Of a DNA stretch of 64,000 nucleotides, positions 1 through 8,127 are shown one piece after another. This stretch comes from Bryobacterales bacterium (GTDB taxonomy: Bacteria > Acidobacteriota > Terriglobia > Bryobacterales > Bryobacteraceae): NCBI GenBank assembly GCA_026129915.1, contig JAHCHD010000004.1, positions 1 to 64,000 of the forward strand, in the 5' to 3' direction. Position 1 is the first letter of the stretch. Each line of letters opens with the position of its first letter. The notes beneath the pieces were generated by a model. It had not been told where the DNA came from. It ran no database searches and was given only the letters and a program-made list of their open reading frames with translations. The position numbers and the translations under genes were made by a program.

Positions 1-2
1 AC

Positions 3-296
3 CGCAAGACTGCTGGTGTTTATGATGTGGCGGCTCCGGGGCCTAAGCGGCTTCATCCAGCCGGCCAGTGGAACCATCTGAAGCTAGTGGCCCGTGACGG
101 CGAGGTGGAGCATTGGCTGAACGGCGAAAAGGTGCTGACATTCCGCCTTGACTCTCAGCAGTTTCGCGACTGGGTGGAGGCCAGCAAGTACAAGGGGGAC
201 GCCCGGTACGGTGCCTCGCGCGCCGGCCACATTGTGCTTCAGGAGCACGGCAGCGGCGTGGCATTCCGCAACGTGAAAGTGCGCCGTCTCCGCTAG
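3..296 (+). CDS. DUF1080 (3-keto-disaccharide hydrolase-like) protein, C-terminal part
   Basis: Only the last 97 residues are in the window; the frame is open to the left edge, so the gene begins outside. The visible part has the end of a concanavalin/LamG-like jelly-roll typical of DUF1080 (3-keto-disaccharide hydrolase family): the pattern GQWNHLKLVARDG, then HWLNGEKVL, and a final GHIVLQEHGSGVAFRNVKVR strand that closes this fold. Family members are usually secreted and act on oligosaccharides. The next gene starts 23 bases downstream on the same strand, so the two may be co-transcribed. The family call is firm for so short a piece; the substrate is unknown. Confidence 0.75.
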   Translation, partial: RKTAGVYDVAAPGPKRLHPAGQWNHLKLVARDGEVEHWLNGEKVLTFRLDSQQFRDWVEASKYKGDARYGASRAGHIVLQEHGSGVAFRNVKVRRLR

Positions 297-319
297 CCGT
301 TGGAGCTTACAGGACCAAG

Positions 320-1456
320 ATGAACGCTCACCTAACCCGACGGAGCCTGCTTCGCCGCAGCGTGGGAGCACTGTTTGCGGGCGGCGCCGCCCTTACTGGT
401 TGCAGGAAGCAGGCCCTGCCGTTTCCGGGCTTTGCCCTGGTAGTGACGGCGGAGAGCAGTGCTGTATCGCTGGTAGATCTTGCGGCCTTCACACTGGCCG
501 GGAAGCTGGAGTTTCCTGACCCCGTCACGCAACTGCTCCATCACCCAGAAAGCGGGAACGTTTATGCGCTAAGCGCCGACGCTGGCCGGATCCATGAGTT
601 CCACTGGCCCACCCGGAAACTTGCGCGCTCCTTGAAGTTAGGGCGTGCCGTGCGGGAAATGATTCTGGACCCGAACCAGCCAGCACTATGGGTATCGCTG
701 GCAGATCCACCGTCGCTGGTCGCTGTTGCTCTCGATGGCTTCAACACCCGGATGCGGATCGAACTCCCCGCCTCGCCTTTCTCGTTCGATGCCAGCCCGT
801 ACAGGCCGCACATGGCCGCGTCACTGGAAGGTGGCGGCCTCGCCATCGTCGCCGATCTGGAAACTGGCAAGGTGGAGCGTGTGCGCCCAACGGAGAGCTT
901 CGGCCTGGTGCGCTTCCGCTCCGACGGCAGACAGGTGATCACGGCAAACCTTACCGACCGCAGTCTGAGCATCGTGCGGGCAGAGGATTGCGAGCCAGTG
1001 GTGGACTTGCCGGTTGCCATGGAAGCGCGCAATTTCTGCTTCAAGCCGGATGGGGGCCAGTTGTTTGTCACCGATGGGGAACGGGACGGTGTCACCATCG
1101 TCTACCCTTACTCCACCGAGGTCGACCGGGCTGTGCTGGCGGGGAAAAGCCCTGGGGCAATGTATGCCTGCACGGGCCTGCCATACCTGTTGGTGGCTAA
1201 CCGGCTGTCCTCCGATGTCACCATCCTGGACATGACCACTGGGCGCCTAGTGGCGATTGTACCGGTGGGTAATTTGCCGAACTTTGTTACGGTTACCCCG
1301 GATCAGCAATACGCACTGGCCCTCAATCAGGGTTCCGGCGACATGGCGGTGATTCGCCTGACCAACGTACGCAGCCGGCGTAACAAGACTGCACCTCTGT
1401 TTACCATGGTTGCCGTAGGAGATACGCCCCAAAGCATGATCGTGCTGCCGCAGTAG
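320..1456 (+). CDS. YncE/YVTN-type beta-propeller lipoprotein
   Basis: 378 residues. The N-terminus has a twin-arginine-like RRSLLRR stretch, a hydrophobic segment and a lipobox LTGC (Cys28), so an exported, lipid-anchored protein is likely. The rest is repeated blade-like units of about 40 residues (for example HPESGNVYALSADAG, FKPDGGQLFVTDG, VTPDQQYALALNQGSGD), the pattern of seven-bladed YVTN/lactonase-type propellers. No catalytic signature is visible, so a binding or scaffold role is as likely as lactonase activity. It follows the DUF1080 gene by 23 bases and is convergent with the oxidoreductase to its right, with a hairpin terminator between them. Confidence 0.75.
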   Translation: MNAHLTRRSLLRRSVGALFAGGAALTGCRKQALPFPGFALVVTAESSAVSLVDLAAFTLAGKLEFPDPVTQLLHHPESGNVYALSADAGRIHEFHWPTRKLARSLKLGRAVREMILDPNQPALWVSLADPPSLVAVALDGFNTRMRIELPASPFSFDASPYRPHMAASLEGGGLAIVADLETGKVERVRPTESFGLVRFRSDGRQVITANLTDRSLSIVRAEDCEPVVDLPVAMEARNFCFKPDGGQLFVTDGERDGVTIVYPYSTEVDRAVLAGKSPGAMYACTGLPYLLVANRLSSDVTILDMTTGRLVAIVPVGNLPNFVTVTPDQQYALALNQGSGDMAVIRLTNVRSRRNKTAPLFTMVAVGDTPQSMIVLPQ

Positions 1457-1480
1457 CCGCCCTCTCTTGCTAAACGAGAA

Positions 1481-1521
1481 ATGGGGGAAGGCAGCCGCCT
1501 GGCGCCCTCCCCCATCTTTTT
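1481..1521. terminator. Hairpin terminator between convergent genes
   Basis: Arms ATGGGGGA (1481-1488) and TCCCCCAT (1508-1515) pair exactly and are followed on the plus strand by CTTTTT. The hairpin lies between the stops of two converging genes, so it probably ends the propeller transcript and may act in both directions. Confidence 0.7.
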
Positions 1522-1540
1522 CCACTTGAGTGTGGGCCTA

Positions 1541-2767
1541 CTATGCCTTCACAGGTTTCATGCCCGCAGCATCCCAGCGCATGTAACGTCGCTGGCGGTA
1601 GCTCATGGTGCCCAATTCGCAGGCCACGACGGCGCGCAGACCAAGGTCAACATCGCAGTTCAGGGTTCCGCCTTGGCGGATTACACCCATCAGGTTACGG
1701 TGATGCAGCACCACATCTTCGCGGCCTTCCCGTTTGTACTGGATGGGCTTCATGGTTTTTTCCAGGTGCCTTTCGGGGAGGATTTCAAAGCCCTCATTGG
1801 TGAAGGTGAGGGTGGCTTTGGTGCCCCGAATCATATGGCGGATGGGTGCACCGTTGGCCATGGAAGACACCAGGCAGATTGTGGGACCACCTGGGTAGTC
1901 AAGCATGATGTTGAAGGTGTCGGGAATCTCGGCCTTACTTTCCTTGAAGTGAAACTTGCCGCCCACACCCACAGCATACTGCGGGAAGCCCAGGTTGAGT
2001 GCCTTAATCAACCGAGTGACGCGATGGACGAAGAGGTCACTGGCGATGCCACTGGAGTAGTCCCAGTAGCGACGCCAGCGGAAGAACCGGTCGGGATCCC
2101 AGGGGCGCTTGGGCGCGCTGCCCAGCCAGGTGGTCCAGTCGATATTCACGCCGGGCTTGGCATCGGCGTCAATGTCGTAGGCCCAGAAATCACCTTCCTC
2201 CGAATAGTTCCGCGAGTAGTCGATCTGGGCCATCACGATATCGCCCAGCGTGCCGTCTTCTACATACTTGTTGGCGGTGATGTACGACAGATCGGAGGTG
2301 CCCTGCACGCCAACCTGCAGCTTCACATCGCTCGACTTAAGCGCCGCAACCAGCCGCTTGCCCTCATCGCTGGTCTTGGTCATGGGCTTTTCCAGGTAAA
2401 TATGCTTCTTTGCCCGGATGGCGTCCATTGCCACGTTGAAGTGCTGGTGCTCTGGGGTGCCAATCAGCACATAGTCGACATTGGAATCACTCAGCAGATC
2501 CTGATGGCGCTGGTAGACCTTCGTGACGCCGGTGATGTCCTTGGCCTGATCGCGACGTTTGTCATACAAGTCGCACACGGCGGTGAACTCGAAATTATCC
2601 TGCTCGCGGACGCGCACCATGCTGCGCATGTGGCCCTGGGCCATCCCGCCGCAACCGATCACGCCCACCCGGATTCTGTCATTGGCCCCGATGACTGCGG
2701 CATAGCTGCGGGCGGTCCAGACGGTGCCGGCGGCAGCGGTAATAAAACCTCTTCGCGATACGCTCAT
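1541..2767 (-). CDS. Gfo/Idh/MocA family oxidoreductase, Tat-type signal
   Basis: 408 residues from the ATG at 2767; an upstream in-frame start at 2824 would add 19 residues before the signal peptide, so I prefer 2767, which gives MSVSRRGFITAAAGT, a twin-arginine leader. The Rossmann motif VGVIGCGGMAQGH binds NAD(P), and EKPMTKTSDEGK is the family's conserved EKP region. The C-terminal half is the usual alpha/beta dimerisation and substrate domain. Members oxidise or reduce sugars or cyclitols. Exported versions like this are common in planctomycetes and Acidobacteria. A second member sits at 8128-9321. Substrate unknown. Confidence 0.88.
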   Translation of the reverse strand: MSVSRRGFITAAAGTVWTARSYAAVIGANDRIRVGVIGCGGMAQGHMRSMVRVREQDNFEFTAVCDLYDKRRDQAKDITGVTKVYQRHQDLLSDSNVDYVLIGTPEHQHFNVAMDAIRAKKHIYLEKPMTKTSDEGKRLVAALKSSDVKLQVGVQGTSDLSYITANKYVEDGTLGDIVMAQIDYSRNYSEEGDFWAYDIDADAKPGVNIDWTTWLGSAPKRPWDPDRFFRWRRYWDYSSGIASDLFVHRVTRLIKALNLGFPQYAVGVGGKFHFKESKAEIPDTFNIMLDYPGGPTICLVSSMANGAPIRHMIRGTKATLTFTNEGFEILPERHLEKTMKPIQYKREGREDVVLHHRNLMGVIRQGGTLNCDVDLGLRAVVACELGTMSYRQRRYMRWDAAGMKPVKA

Positions 2768-2897
2768 ACTTTCATTGTAACGGCAGGAGGCGGGCATCTC
2801 CGTGAGCCACTCCGTTGGCTGCATGACCAGGTGCTACTGCGTGCGTATCCCGTTGCTTCGGGCTAGGATAGCGGGTAGTCTTCAGGAGGGCGAAAAC

Positions 2898-3581
2898 ATG
2901 GTTTCAAGACGAAAGTGGTTTTGCGGAGCGGTTGCTGGTTGGGCCGCCATTGCCAGCCTGAGGGCACAAGAGCCCGGCGCCCAGAACGCCAACCCCGCAC
3001 TGGTCCCCATTGAGGACCGGCCCGCTTTGCCGCGCGTGCTGCTGATCGGGGACTCCATTTCCATTGGTTACACGCTTACCGTTCGCGAATTGCAGAAGGA
3101 CGTGGCAAACGTCCACCGCATTCCCACCAATGGCGGACCCACGCCCAAGGGGATCGAGTCCATCGACTCATGGCTGGGCAAGGAACGGTGGGACGTTATC
3201 CATTTCAACTGGGGGCTACACGACCTGAAATACATGTTCGACGACCGTCCGCAGGTGGATATTGGCCAATACGAGCGCAACCTTTTCCGGCTGGTGGGGC
3301 GACTGAAGCAGACCGGGGCGGCGCTGATCTGGGCTACCACCACACCGGTACCAAGCGAGCGAGTGAGTCCTAAGCGCGTCCCAGGGGAGGTGGCTCGCTA
3401 CAACGATGCCGCCGCGCGCGTGATGACTCGCAACGGGGTGGCCGTCAACGACCTCTATCACTTTGCCATGCCCAAGCTAGGCGCTATCCAGCAAACGGAC
3501 AATGTACATTTCCACCCTGAGGGTTCGCGCCTGCTGGGTGAGCAAGTGGCTGCTGCCATCCGCAAGGCACTAGGGAAATAG
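2898..3581 (+). CDS. SGNH/GDSL-family hydrolase, exported
   Basis: 227 residues from the ATG at 2898, chosen because AGGAGG lies at 2884-2889; a longer frame from 2802 has no such site. A Tat-like or Sec signal (MVSRRKWFCGAVAGW) is followed by the four SGNH blocks: GDSIS (nucleophile Ser), a Gly-rich block near TNGGPTP, NWGLHD (Asn) and the C-terminal DNVHFHPEGS (Asp and His). The family cleaves esters, often acetyl groups on polysaccharides. The neighbourhood of glycan-related exported proteins fits carbohydrate deacetylation, but that is inference. Confidence 0.85.
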   Translation: MVSRRKWFCGAVAGWAAIASLRAQEPGAQNANPALVPIEDRPALPRVLLIGDSISIGYTLTVRELQKDVANVHRIPTNGGPTPKGIESIDSWLGKERWDVIHFNWGLHDLKYMFDDRPQVDIGQYERNLFRLVGRLKQTGAALIWATTTPVPSERVSPKRVPGEVARYNDAAARVMTRNGVAVNDLYHFAMPKLGAIQQTDNVHFHPEGSRLLGEQVAAAIRKALGK

Positions 3582-3647
3582 CTGCCATTGGGCCGCCCTG
3601 GCCGCCGTGTTTGCACTACAAGAGCATTGCCTGGAGAACATCGCCGG

Positions 3648-6386
3648 ATGCGGTGGCTTCCAGCCTCGCGGTATAAACATGGTGTGCGAATTCTCATCCT
3701 CTCTGCCCTTGCAGTTGCTTGCCTGCTCACTTCTCCCACGCTGGCCCAGCACTTTGCCACACCTGCTGGAGAACGGACGGCCGTCAAGCGACTAGGAGCG
3801 GAAAGCATCCTGCCGGGCGGTCGCATCATCACTCCGCTGGGCCGGCAATACTCCACGGGCGCCGGCCCATTTGGTATCGCGCTGAGCCCCAATGGACGCC
3901 GCGTGGCAACCGCCGACGGCGGCAAAGATCGCTACTCCATCACCGTTCTGAACCAGGCGGGCAGCACCATGCGCCGCGCCCGCTTCGAAGCGCCTCGCGA
4001 TCGAACGCCCGAGGGCGAAAAAAACGACTGGCGAAGCGTTTTCCTGGGAATCGCCTTTGACGGCAACAGCAGGCTTTATGTGTCGGAGGGAAACTCCGGA
4101 CGTGTGCGTCTGGTAAGCGCCCGCACTGGAGACAAGATCCGTGGCTACGACCTGAACCAGGGCGGTTTCCGGGATAGCTATTCGGCCGGCTTGGCCGTGG
4201 ATGCCAAGAGACGGCGCCTTTATGTGGTGGACCAGGCCAATTATCGGCTCGCTGTGTTTGATACCCGTAGCGGCAGGGTGCTGCAATCGGTCCCCGTGGG
4301 GCGGCTACCCTTGCAGGTAGCGCTTTCGCCAGACAAGCGCTTCGCCTATATCACCAACCAGGGAATGTTCCGATATAGCCCAGTTCCGGGCGCTGATCCG
4401 CGACGCGCCAAGGAAACGGGGCTACCTTTCCCCGCGTTCGGTTTCCCGTCAAAGGAGGCCGACGAGGGTGTTACTCGCCAGACCGAAGAAGGCGAGGTAC
4501 AGGTTCCCGGCCTGGGCGACCCCAACGTGCCGGAATCGAATTCCGTTACCGTCGTTGATCTCAGTAACGCCGCCGAGGCGCGTCCCACCCAGATGATCCG
4601 CACTGGCCTGCCTTTTGGAGGTAAGACGAAAGGCGGGAGCAGCCCGTCTGGCGTACTCGCCACGGAGCATTTCGTCTACGTCTCAAATGGACACAACGAC
4701 ACGATTACCGTCATTGACCGCAAGAGCAACGCCGTGACGGGTGAAATCGCGCTGCGCATCCCGGGCCTCGAAGGTCTTCGTGGCGTGATGCCAATCGGAA
4801 TGGCAATAGACCCGGCTACCGGTTTGCTCTACATTGCGGAGGCAGGCATCAATGCTGTGGCGGTGGTGGATGTTTCCTCAAGGGCCGTACTTGGGCATCT
4901 GCCTGTGGGCTGGTTTCCCACGTCGCTCGAAGTCCGTGACGGGGCGCTGTTCGTGGCCAACGCAAAAGGCCACGGCACAGGGCCAAATGCCACCCGTGAG
5001 GCTGCGCTGCCCCGCAGTTTTCAGGCGGACATGCGGCACGGAACGGTTTCTATCGTCCCACTTCCCAGCCGCGAATCCCTGGAAGCCCATACGCGGCAGG
5101 TGCTGGCCAACAATGGCTTTTTACCCCAGTCCGGCCAGCCAAGCGCCATTCCTGACGCGCTGAAGTACGTAGTAATGATCATCAAGGAGAACCGGACTTT
5201 TGACGAGGTTTTCGGGGATATTACCCAGGCGTCCAACGGTGCGGTGAACGGTGCTCCGGGCCTGGCCCGCTACGGTACTCTGGGCTACGCCGAACCAGAA
5301 CGCACGGGCCTGGTGACGCGGGGGGATGTGCGGGATGTCAACGTCACTCCCAACCACCATGCCCTAGCCACACGCTTCGCCTTCAGCGACAACTTTTATT
5401 GCGACTCGGAGGTAAGCGTAGACGGCCATCATTGGGCGGTGGGCAGCTACCCCAATGTGTTTACTGAGAGTACGATGATGGCTTCCTACGGCGGCCAGAA
5501 GGACTTCCGGATGCCCACAGACGCCCCAGGGCGTCTGATATACCCGCAAAGCAACTCCAGCTTGCACCCGGAGGAGCAACTGGAAGCGGGCGCGCTGTGG
5601 CACCACCTGGAAGAGCACGGCGTCCCGTTCCGCAATTTTGGGGAAGGCTTCGAACTGGCCGGCGTCGATGAAGGCGAAGGATTGAAGCCTACCGGCGCGC
5701 GGTTTGTCACCAACGTGCCCATGCCGGATCCGCTTTATCGCAATACGTCGCGCAACTACCCCGGCTACAACATGAACATTCCGGACCAGTTCCGGGCCAC
5801 GCAGTTTATCAACGAAATCGAGGAACTCTACCGCAAGCCCGGAAAGGAGCTTCCGCGGCTTATCTACATCCACTTACCGAACGACCACATGGACCGTCCG
5901 CGCCCCGAGGACGGCTACCCCTTTCGCGCTTCGTTTGTGGCGGACAACGACATCGCCTTGGGCCGCATCATCGAGTACCTCAGCCAATCCCCTTGGTGGA
6001 AGGAGATGGCTATCCTAATCACTGAGGATGATGCGCAGGGAGGAGTGGACCACGTGGATTCCCATCGCAGCATCATGCTGGTGGTGAGCCCCTTTGCCCG
6101 CAAGAACTATGTCTCGCGGCGCAATGTCAGCATGCCCGGCATGCTGAAGACCGCGCTGCGGATCCTGCAACTGCCGCCGCTGAACCTCTACGATGCCACC
6201 GCGCAGGATCTCGCCGATTGCTTTGCCGGCACACCCGATTTCACGCCGTTTCAGACTCTCTTGACCGACAAGCGCCTATTCGACCCGGCGCTGGCCAAGG
6301 AACCACGGGACCCCCGGCCTTCGCCGCCGATGGACGACCCCGGGCACCTCCGTGGCGACCATGAACGGCAGGCGCCGCGCCCCTGA
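3648..6386 (+). CDS. YVTN beta-propeller fused to phosphoesterase-family domain
   Basis: 912 residues from the ATG at 3648, with GGAGA about 12 bases upstream; a GTG at 3684 is an alternative. A signal peptide (ILSALAVACLLTSPTLAQ) leads into propeller repeats over about residues 40-490 (GPFGIALSPNGRRVA, GLAVDAKRRRLYVVDQ). The C-terminal part, from VVMIIKENRTFDEVFGD near residue 505, is the phosphoesterase family that includes acid phosphatases and phospholipase C; EDDAQGGVDHVDSHR near residue 800 holds the metal-binding Asp/His residues. It probably cleaves phosphomonoesters or diesters outside the cytoplasm. The fusion recurs in Acidobacteria; what the propeller does is not known. Confidence 0.85.
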   Translation: MRWLPASRYKHGVRILILSALAVACLLTSPTLAQHFATPAGERTAVKRLGAESILPGGRIITPLGRQYSTGAGPFGIALSPNGRRVATADGGKDRYSITVLNQAGSTMRRARFEAPRDRTPEGEKNDWRSVFLGIAFDGNSRLYVSEGNSGRVRLVSARTGDKIRGYDLNQGGFRDSYSAGLAVDAKRRRLYVVDQANYRLAVFDTRSGRVLQSVPVGRLPLQVALSPDKRFAYITNQGMFRYSPVPGADPRRAKETGLPFPAFGFPSKEADEGVTRQTEEGEVQVPGLGDPNVPESNSVTVVDLSNAAEARPTQMIRTGLPFGGKTKGGSSPSGVLATEHFVYVSNGHNDTITVIDRKSNAVTGEIALRIPGLEGLRGVMPIGMAIDPATGLLYIAEAGINAVAVVDVSSRAVLGHLPVGWFPTSLEVRDGALFVANAKGHGTGPNATREAALPRSFQADMRHGTVSIVPLPSRESLEAHTRQVLANNGFLPQSGQPSAIPDALKYVVMIIKENRTFDEVFGDITQASNGAVNGAPGLARYGTLGYAEPERTGLVTRGDVRDVNVTPNHHALATRFAFSDNFYCDSEVSVDGHHWAVGSYPNVFTESTMMASYGGQKDFRMPTDAPGRLIYPQSNSSLHPEEQLEAGALWHHLEEHGVPFRNFGEGFELAGVDEGEGLKPTGARFVTNVPMPDPLYRNTSRNYPGYNMNIPDQFRATQFINEIEELYRKPGKELPRLIYIHLPNDHMDRPRPEDGYPFRASFVADNDIALGRIIEYLSQSPWWKEMAILITEDDAQGGVDHVDSHRSIMLVVSPFARKNYVSRRNVSMPGMLKTALRILQLPPLNLYDATAQDLADCFAGTPDFTPFQTLLTDKRLFDPALAKEPRDPRPSPPMDDPGHLRGDHERQAPRP

Positions 6387-6518
6387 CAGCGAGGCCTTGA
6401 GAAGATTCTTCAACTTGCTGGGAAACCGCGCGGGTGAATTTTTTTTGCCGCACGGTAACGAAATCGCCGGATTTGCCGATGGATGTCACAGCGGGTCGTT
6501 TGCGTCCCCACGGGTCCC

Positions 6519-6983
6519 ATGGCTGTTCTGGAAACGAAATTATTCGGCTCGTTGGAATACCAGCCGGACCAATTGATCACCCTCGCCGCGCCCATGCCTG
6601 GATTGCCGGGAATCCGTAAGCTGTTGCCGGTTAGTCAGCGGGTGATAGCACCCTTCGTGTTCTTTCAGTCGCTGGAAGAACCGGCGGTGTGTCTGCTGGC
6701 TGCCCCGGCCAAAGTGGCGCAGGAGGGATTCCGCCTGGAACTCAATCCAGAGGATAAGGCGCTCCTGGGCCTGCCGGAACCGTCGCTGCCCGACGAGTCC
6801 AGCGAACTGGGCGTCTTCACCTTTGTTAGCGTGACGGACAGCGAGATGGCCACAGCGAATCTGCTGGCGCCACTCGTGATCCACCTGACCCGAAACCTAG
6901 CTGTCCAGGCAATCCAGCCTTTCGACGAATCCTTACTGCGTTTCCCCTTGGATATTGCGGTGGCAGAGGCCGAACCATGCTAA
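6519..6983 (+). CDS. fliW: Flagellar assembly factor FliW
   Basis: 154 residues from the ATG at 6519 (MAVLETKLFGSLEY); upstream in-frame codons to 6483 do not look like FliW. The FliW pattern is clear: an N-terminal strand pair, a GLPGIRKLLPV segment, LCLLAAP-like core strands and a C-terminal VIHLTRNLAVQAIQ block. FliW binds CsrA and blocks it allosterically, and in flagellated bacteria is itself titrated by flagellin. Its TAA stop overlaps the csrA start (ATGCTAA), so the two are translationally coupled. No flagellin or other flagellar gene is nearby. Confidence 0.9.
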   Translation: MAVLETKLFGSLEYQPDQLITLAAPMPGLPGIRKLLPVSQRVIAPFVFFQSLEEPAVCLLAAPAKVAQEGFRLELNPEDKALLGLPEPSLPDESSELGVFTFVSVTDSEMATANLLAPLVIHLTRNLAVQAIQPFDESLLRFPLDIAVAEAEPC

Positions 6984-7201
6984 TCACCCGCCGCCGCCAA
7001 GGAGAGGCCGTCGTCATCGACGGTCGCATTGAAGTAAGAGTCCTCGAGATCAGCAACGGACGCGCAAAGCTGGGCATCTCGGCGCCCAGTGACATCACCG
7101 TCGAACGCAAGGAACTGCGTCTCGTGTCCAGCGAAAACCAGGCCGCACTCGCCACCGCCCAGTCGTCCTTCGCCCGCCAACTGATTAAGGAGGCCCCATA
7201 G
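6977..7201 (+). CDS. csrA: Carbon storage regulator CsrA
   Basis: 74 residues. Starts MLITRRRQGEAVVIDGRIEVRVLEI and continues with LGISAPSDITVERKEL, the CsrA/RsmA signature. The protein is a homodimer that binds GGA motifs in mRNA leaders; the conserved Arg near residue 6 (here in TRRRQGE) and the VxRxEL segment (VERKEL here) form the RNA-binding face. The C-terminal tail of about 25 residues is longer than in E. coli CsrA, as is common where FliW is the antagonist. The gene overlaps fliW by 7 bases, so the regulator and its inhibitor are made together. Confidence 0.95.
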   Translation: MLITRRRQGEAVVIDGRIEVRVLEISNGRAKLGISAPSDITVERKELRLVSSENQAALATAQSSFARQLIKEAP

Positions 7202-7293
7202 CGTAGCCGAAATCTCTTTTCCCAACAAGCACATTATTCGCATTGACTTTCCACCAGCTTGCGCTTAGACTCCAGCTATCCTGGGGGCGATTT

Positions 7294-8088
7294 ATGGATG
7301 ATCTCGTGACGCTCAGCGTCCGCCACTTTGTCGACGCATGGCACTTGATGTGCGGGGGTGAGCCGCAATTCGCGCGGGAGAGCCAGCCGGGCCTGGAACT
7401 TGTCTTCAGTGGAGCACCCAGCCCGTTTCTCAATGTGGGGTTCACCACCGCCGGCATTGCATCTTCCAGCGATCTGGAGGCGCTTGCCGGCCAGGCAAAG
7501 TCCTTCGCCGCCGAACGGCCGGTGCCCTGGTTCTTCGCGGTGACAAACGATCTTGTTTCCAGCGATCTGGATGTGGACGCCGTGCTTGCTCAGGCCGAAT
7601 TGATCCCCGTGATGAAGCTCACCGGCATGATCGCGGACAGCGTTACCCCACCCACCGATGTCGCCGCGGGTCTGGAACTCAAACGGGCACAGGAAGACGC
7701 GCACTGCCACGCGATGATGCTTGTGAACGGCGCCGCATATGGCGTAGACCTGGCGTCCCTGGGTCTCGGCATGTCCCGAGGGGCGTTCTGGGAAAAGCAC
7801 TTCGCCGTACTTGGAACAGTAGCGGGCGCACCGGCATCCTGTTCCACCGTGCTCCTGGTGGATGGCCACCGCTATGTTGCCCTGGTTGCCACCCACCCGG
7901 ACTATCAGCGCAAAGGCTATGCAAGCCTGGCTATGCGCCAATCGCTGGCCCTCGCGGCAGAAACCCTTGGCCCCCTGCCGACCACCCTGCACGCCACAGA
8001 AGCCGGTCGCCCCGTCTACGAGCGCATGGGGTACCGCGCCATTTCCTCCCACTCCCTCTACCTGGAGACGAAGTTCGCCCACGAGTAG
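7294..8088 (+). CDS. GNAT-family N-acetyltransferase
   Basis: 264 residues from the ATG at 7294, which has GGGGG a few bases upstream; a frame from 7243 would add 17 residues without a ribosome site. The C-terminal half carries the acetyl-CoA binding motif A (VALVATHPDYQRKGYASLAMRQ), followed by HATEAGRPVYERMGYR, which matches the closing motif B of GNAT proteins. The N-terminal 120 residues resemble no specific subfamily that I can name and may be a degenerate second GNAT lobe. The acceptor is unknown. It is convergent with the oxidoreductase at 8128. Confidence 0.8.
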   Translation: MDDLVTLSVRHFVDAWHLMCGGEPQFARESQPGLELVFSGAPSPFLNVGFTTAGIASSSDLEALAGQAKSFAAERPVPWFFAVTNDLVSSDLDVDAVLAQAELIPVMKLTGMIADSVTPPTDVAAGLELKRAQEDAHCHAMMLVNGAAYGVDLASLGLGMSRGAFWEKHFAVLGTVAGAPASCSTVLLVDGHRYVALVATHPDYQRKGYASLAMRQSLALAAETLGPLPTTLHATEAGRPVYERMGYRAISSHSLYLETKFAHE

Positions 8089-8127
8089 AAGGTCCGCTGC
8101 ACCCGCGCGCGAATTCGCCCTTCTGGT

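Noticed and set aside
1481-2866. A 461-codon plus-strand open frame
   Set aside because: It is antisense to the Gfo/Idh/MocA gene, has no family motif and no signal or ribosome site.
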